Of a stretch of DNA of 64,000 nt, positions 58,620 to 64,000 are shown piece after piece. A program made the translations under genes and the position numbers. The notes under the pieces are model-generated. The model was not told the DNA's origin. It was given only the letters and a program-made list of their open reading frames with translations, and ran no database searches. How positions within the stretch are numbered: position 1 is the stretch's first letter; each line of letters begins with the position of its first letter. Origin of the DNA: Archegozetes longisetosus (Eukaryota; Arthropoda; Arachnida; Sarcoptiformes; Trhypochthoniidae); assembly GCA_018873245.2 (NCBI GenBank), contig JAEMBT020000001.1:13654220-13718219 (forward strand), given 5' to 3'.

Positions 58620-58980
58620 GTGCTTATACTCTGGCATTATATAACATTACCGAAGGCGTGCGTTAGTGGGCCAATAGCAGGGCGAGAGAGGTGTGCCTTT
58701 AGAAGCATTGTTGGAGTCTAGGGTTGCGCGATTGCAAGTCATGGCAAGTAGCCAATTGCAGGATTGTTGCTACCGGCGCAGCTGCCTTATCGGTGGTTCG
58801 CCGCAACGCGTTCCCTAAGACCAGGCTTGAGTTCTGCTCCCGACAGAAGCCTCTCAGACAGATCAGACAGAGTTGAAGAGTTGCTGCCGCGAGAAAGACA
58901 GCTCCCACACCAGTACTGCACAGGGAGTCACAACTGGCTCTACTACTAGTTCGCTTCATCTTCAGTGCCATACCTCAAGA
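58620..58980 (+). promoter_or_regulatory. Putative promoter / 5' UTR of the second odd-skipped-like gene
   Basis: A GC-richer zone of about 350 bp with a TATA-like ATTATATAAC (58636-58645), GGGCCAATAGC (CCAAT-like) and GGGCGAGAGAGG (about 58680). The last is shared with the upstream region of the first odd-skipped family gene. A GA tract follows at 59012-59070 and the proposed start codon at 59475. Overlapping short frames on both strands (58699-58971 minus, 58764-58949 plus) look like by-products of the composition. Confidence 0.35.
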
Positions 58981-59011
58981 AGTATTTCATTTCTCTAGTG
59001 ATCATTGCTTT

Positions 59012-59030
59012 CTGAGAGAGAGAAAGAGAA

Positions 59031-59070
<40 letters not shown>
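59012..59070. repeat. GA-rich microsatellite
   Basis: Interrupted (GA/GAAA) run becoming pure GA in its last 30 bases, inside the presumed 5' untranslated region of the second odd-skipped-like gene. Confidence 0.95.
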
Positions 59071-59071
<1 letters not shown>

Positions 59072-59474
59072 AGAGAATATAGACAATCGTAACGTTATAC
59101 AAGTTTCTATTGTATTATAGATTCACAAGTTTTTATTATTTGTTATAATTCATTATTATTTGCGTGTGAACTGAAGTATTGCTGCGTTGACTTCACTTTT
59201 CTTCACTTGAGTGACAACTTGTTTGTATTGTTGACATTTTGTGCCATTTTTCACGCGAAAGAGCAAACATCCGCCGGTATCGCAAACTCTCTTTAACACT
59301 AATAAGTCAAACAAAAAAATTGTGCTTCACTTCAATCTATAATAACTAAAAAGATTATTAGTATTACTACAGAGAGGGACAAATAGTTATAATTAATAAG
59401 AACTGAAGAGAAGAGAAGAAGGAGAAGAAGAAGAAGAGTTTCAATCAATATCCATTGAATGGTCGGTAATTCAG

Positions 59475-60266
59475 ATGATGACAAGTACTGCTGATGCAGG
59501 TATACAACGGTTTTCACATTTATTGTCTTTTGTCACTAGTATTTGATTGAAAAAGCCTAAAACGCTTTTATTTTATGCCTTTTCTGCCAAACGTTTTAAG
59601 TGCAATTAAATGCAATTTTGCAGTCAATCGCTTCTAATAGCAATCAATGACAGAATAGGTATAAAAATTTGTCGAAAAAAGAAGAAAATCTTTACGAAAA
59701 ATCTTTAAGACCAAAGAATATAAAATACTTAAAAACGTAGAGATAAGTCTTGGGACCTCTTTTTATTTTAGTGGTCCAATTGAATTGATCCGAAAATTAT
59801 TGGTCAAACAGAGTCTCTAACTGTGCAACTGTTCAGGCCTTGCAGTTATATATGCAATAAATATTTGCAACTGTTAGGGAAGAAGTGCTTCTCATTTCAT
59901 TACTGACTAGTTCAGTATATACTCTTAGTCTCCAATTGCTTAGCCTTAAAGCCAAAAGACTTCAGACTACCGTCGAAGGCTTTAAAAGTTAAGAGAAGTT
60001 TAGGACTCAAATTACATCTGGCAAACAGTGTTAGGTTATGCTGGGGTGGCATTACTCGCATTACTGCCAATTTGATGATTGTTCCAGCTCTTATGCTGGT
60101 GGCTATCGTTAGCTCGACTTCACTTTTCAAATACTTTTATATTATTATATTATTTGCATTTTACTGTTTACAAGTTTACGAAAACCCCAACCCTTAACGC
60201 AAAAAATAACTGCATCGCAAATAAGCGGTGAAAATAACAGTAAAGGTTAAAAAGGCAAATAAGGCC

Positions 60267-60310
<44 letters not shown>

Positions 60311-63300
60311 ATTGTTTGCAACACTTAGTATTTCTCTTCTAGTACCTGGAACTCTGTGTCAGTCTTTCAAGACTTTTATAACACTTGCAGTAAGAATTAT
60401 TAAAATTATCTTAACATAGTTGTCATTCTATTAGTGCTACTATTTTTCCGTTTATTAGTGGGTGTTTTAGCCTTATTGTTGTGGGCACCTAATTATTCCA
60501 ATAGTTTGTCACAAAAATCACTTACGGGTAGAGAGAAATGAAAAAACAAAATCAATTAGTGGTATAATTGCAGAACATATAATTGGAGTTACCTTGTATT
60601 TAGTTTAAAATACAAGTTGCCTAAGAGATGGTTGCATTCACTGCTAGTCATTTATAATATCAGAACAAATAATAAAGTTATGATTTCATATGATTAGCTG
60701 CTTGTTGTCGCGAAAAAGCATTCAGTCAATTGGTGCACAACTATTGGGCAAACTTACATCAGAAGCGCTTCTTATCTTATCATTTCCAGCAATAAGTGTG
60801 CGTTTGTCGGCATCTCTTTTCTTACACCGCTTTTCCAATGAGTCAATATTGTTGTAGCATAAGCTTAACGCTCGAGATTGTCAGACAATAGCTTTTGATG
60901 ATCAAAGTCTACCGCCAGAACCTTCTGATAGTAGTATTGTTGCGATTATACGACAATTAACTGTCACTTATCTCTAGGACTATAAGTGCTTTCTCTTTGG
61001 TATTGCATTTGCATAACTTTTTAAAGCATTAACTCGTATTAACACCTGAAAACAGTTTCATTTAAAAACTGTTCTCTACGCACAAAGTTTCGTATATTTT
61101 TTGCTCAACAGAAAGCCCTGCCATAAGCCATAAGTGACTTATGGTTTGAATCAAACTCATATTTCATAGCCCAGTTCAGTCCTTAAGGCTGATCCTTGGT
61201 CCTTCAGACCAAACTCATACTAATCAACGACTTTAGGCTTTAACACAATAACTACTCCTTAAAAAAGTTAACAAAAGCTAATAAATATGAGATAATTATA
61301 TATTATTTTCCGACCGCGGCCACTCTTTGGGCAAAACGGGGTAGCATTAGGTCTAGATATGGATTTTTAGCGCCTGAGAGGTTCTCATCAAATACAGGAT
61401 TAATACTTGAATTTGAATTTATCGAATGCATGCCTAATGCCATTTTAGGCGTTAAATTAGCGCCTCTTCTACTCATTACAAGTTTAAAAGGCTCTCTGTT
61501 TTTCATCTCATTTCGCGTGCAATCAATGAAAAGCAGTGTTTAATAGGTATCTAAACATCTATCAATATATGGAATGATTTTTCGCTTTAAATACAAGTCC
61601 AACCAGAGATTAGTGTCACTCAAATCTGGAAGAAATTACTTCACTTCAGTCTCTCTTTTTATCATAATTTGCTGACAAAACGAGTTTCTAATCATTATTA
61701 GCAGTCATTTCAATGATTGCAATCATTTGCTCTCTCTTTCTATCAATTATTAAACGCAATGAAAGAACTCTTTGAGAGTCAGTCAGGAGTTGTAATTGAA
61801 TTTACTTCTAGTTCAGTACTAGTACTAATTTTCTGTACTTGTCTCGAAAATGCAAAACAAATGGTATTTCTGAGCATGAAATATGTGACTGTGAAGAACA
61901 GGATCCGTCTCTCAGTCCCTCTCAGTCCCTCTCATTCACTCTCTATTACATTAGTTGTGATGCATTTTTTACGACAAGACATAAGACACCAAAACATTAG
62001 ATTATCGGAAATCGTCTTTTCAAACAAATGTCTTCTTCTCAACAAAATCTCATTAATTGAAAGATATCTTATTAGAGATGGAATTTTCATCGCATCTCGC
62101 ACTCAACAATAGATTACAACTCAATAATCGGTTTAAAAAAAAGCAAAAAATTAATTACGATTTCTTTATCTCGTTGTGAGTTTCGCATGTGAGGTTGATA
62201 TTCGTTCTTGTGTCTCCCTATGATGTCTTTCTGTGGCCTCCGTCTGTGCCACCGTCTCATTGCATTTGAACCTATGCCTTACTGTCCGAGTACAAGTCTA
62301 TTTTTTATTATTATTATAATTCTGATCAGTGGGAGACCCGATCAGTGGGACACAAGTTTTTTATTCACTGAATATCTTCTTATATATCAATCGCATCGCT
62401 CTCTCGCGCATACATTTCAAGTGGCATTTCTCCAAAAAAATAACTCAAGTAACAGGACCTCTCACTGAGACTCACAATGACTTGACTTACAGTTCATAAA
62501 GAATTGCATTTCATTTGATTTTCTTTTTCAAACTTTTAAACATTTTTGTGAACATGAAAAACACTTTTTTATTGTGGAGAAAATGCTCTTTTTATCTCCT
62601 TTGCCTTCTTATGTCTCGTTCTGTAATAGTATTGTTGCACAAAAATAAGTGTATTATAAATGCCTATAATTGGAGTACAATATGGATTGGCTTTTGTGTT
62701 GCGGTCACTCTCTTGAAAAAGTCATAGAAATTGTGAAAAATGATCGCTTTTTCTGTTTGAAAGCGAGAGAGAGAGAGAGAAGGCTCGAGAAGTCAATTAC
62801 TCATTGAACTGAATGTGCCACAAGTCCTTTACACGTGTTTTTATTGCTTTTTAGTAACAAAAAAGTCTTTTTAGAGCAAAAACGTTTTCAAGAATATATG
62901 ATATTGAGATACGCAATATTTGGCACAATATTCTGCACAATATTCTGCACAATATTTTGCACAATATTTGTGGTAACAATAAGACCATAAGCAGTATAGG
63001 TTCAGTTTTTTATGAGAAGAGAATGCGCTTAGCGTTAAATGGAGTAAATCCACCCACAATTGCATTCGAGGTGTGCCCGAACCCCAAATCCCTGCTCAAC
63101 ACAACTTTTTTGTGAGCTGTTTGTATATTAGGTTTGGGCCACACGGATGTCATATTAAATGCAATTTTTAACATCAATTCATGTCTTATTGTATTATCAT
63201 CACTAACCATCTTCAAGGTTACCAATTCTTGAAGAAGAATAATAGTAATTATCATTAACTCGATGAAAGAATAATTTGAATATTATATAACTTTCTCTTC

Positions 63301-64000
63301 TATACAATGAATGAGTTTTATAACATGTCATAACAACAACATTAAAATCCAATTATTGTTGCTGCAGATGCAGACAAATTAGATTCACGTCAATCGCAAT
63401 CACATCTGTCGCAAAACAGACAACAGTTACTCTTAAACTCGACGCATCTTCACGCGCATCAAATGCATGTTCCACCGCTTCATATCCACGGTCTGACCCC
63501 TTCTGGTCATCAGACTTCGCAATCGCGACCAAACGGTGGTCTCAATATGGTTGGGCTCATTCCGCCTGCATTTTCATCCCTACCACTGTTCCCATACGCT
63601 ACCGGTCACTATCCATTCCTATTCGCTGCGGCTGCACATCAGACCTATGCCTGTTTGTCCGCAAACGCTAACAATCCATCAAAATCTCCACTGATTTCTC
63701 CATTGATTTCACCCAACTCTTCGAATGCGTCGCAAATATCGCCACAAAATACGAAAAACAATTCGTTACCTAACAAGAAAGAAGAAGTAATTCATTCAAA
63801 CAGTAATCAGAAAAAGAACCAGTCGAAATTTGATTTTTCGCGTTTGGCCGAATCGGCGACCGATAACAACAAAAAGAGTGATTCGAAACCACCTCCAAAC
63901 TCGAACTCTTCGGCTTCAGCAATTGTTCCAACACCTGGTGGTCCAGCGGTCAGTTCGAAGCTGTCGTCACCTGCACAACCGTCTTTCGGACACCCGTTTC
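59475..64000 (+). CDS. Second odd-skipped-like transcription factor (partial, runs off the window)
   Basis: The large exon starts at 63368 (acceptor TTGTTGCTGCAG) and is open to the last base. It is His/Gln/Asn/Ser-rich at first, has the stretch LIPPAFSSLPLFPYATGHYP, Ser/Pro repeats (SKSPLISPLISPNSS), and the motif KFDFSRLAESATDN, which matches [13 protein letters not shown] in the neighbour and FDFANLA-x-AAT in other odd-skipped/OSR proteins. The zinc fingers must lie beyond the window. The first coding exon is proposed at 59475-59499 (MMTSTADA plus one base, donor CAG|GTATAC) because its phase 1 fits the acceptor and mirrors the neighbour's exon 1; this part is speculative. The intron would be 3.9 kb. 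It may correspond to odd or sob. Confidence 0.7.
60271..60306. repeat. (CT)n microsatellite
   Basis: About 18 CT dinucleotides in the presumed first intron. Confidence 0.95.
62923..62970. repeat. 12-bp tandem repeat, four copies
   Basis: GCACAATATTCT in tandem, the last two copies ending TTTT and TTTG. Confidence 0.85.

Larger units (their letters stand above)
41767..59474. other. 17.7-kb intergenic region between the two odd-skipped-like genes
   Basis: No gene can be supported. It contains minisatellites at 42227, 43138, 43656, 44189 and 54461, GA/CT tracts at 47242, 49122 and 59012, a GC-rich patch at 51130-51480, and the putative promoter region at 58620-58980. Most is AT-rich DNA with small chance frames. 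Enhancer content is likely, given the genes, but not demonstrated. Confidence 0.5.
59500..63367 (+). other. Presumed intron 1 of the second odd-skipped-like gene
   Basis: AT-rich with a CT tract (60271-60306), a short GA run (62765-62780) and a 12-bp tandem repeat (62923-62970). Frames at 61717-62112 and 62208-62468 have no recognisable family and contain CTC-rich low-complexity sequence. No other gene was supported. Confidence 0.45.

Noticed and set aside
58699..58971. 90-codon minus-strand and 61-codon plus-strand Cys/Arg-rich frames
   Set aside because: They overlap on opposite strands in a GC-richer promoter-like zone, and neither has a recognisable domain.
1..64000. Search for tRNA, rRNA, CRISPR-like arrays or bacterial-style operons
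   Set aside because: Nothing recognisable was seen by eye. The tandem repeats present are minisatellites without spacer diversity, and the genes have spliceosomal introns.

Overview
The window is an AT-rich arthropod nuclear sequence, most likely from a mite (Acari). The evidence is a bona fide odd-skipped/bowl five-zinc-finger gene, very short introns (about 55-82 nt) in the small genes, a Gr-type seven-helix chemoreceptor family, and many non-autonomous DNA transposons. The species cannot be fixed from the sequence alone; 'mite' is an inference from gene style.

Positions 1-27.4 kb form a fast-evolving accessory cluster in which two unrelated families are interleaved, all on the + strand. 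One family is a seven-transmembrane Gr-like chemoreceptor: one intact three-exon gene (15025-16396), one pseudogene with three indels (3201-4559), one truncated pseudogene (6553-6958) and an isolated last-exon relic (13234-13295). The other family is kinases of eIF2-alpha-kinase style, made of tandem kinase domains: a partial 3' end (1-391), a pseudokinase plus kinase gene (10530-12627), a three-domain gene (20671-23780), a C-lobe relic (17391-17905) and a decayed RCC1-kinase fusion (about 25960-27390). Every kinase unit that can be checked carries the same phase-2 mini-intron after its (I/L)NR motif, so the multi-domain proteins appear to have grown by repeated duplication of one intron-bearing unit.

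The same region holds three clear hAT-type MITEs with 8-bp target duplications (7982-8412, 16835-17295, 23855-24561) and several large inverted-repeat or foldback elements. Paralogous flanks provide empty sites for two insertions.

Positions 27.4-37 kb have no gene that I can support. Positions 37.1-41.8 kb hold an odd-skipped family gene in three exons with five C2H2 fingers (bowl/sob type). A second odd-skipped-like gene begins near 59.5 kb, and its large exon (63368 onward) runs off the window. Both share an FDF-x-x-LA-x-SAT motif and a phase-1 intron before that exon. The roughly 18 kb between them and their introns contain simple minisatellites and long GA/CT tracts that are absent from the accessory half, consistent with a regulatory landscape of a developmental gene pair.
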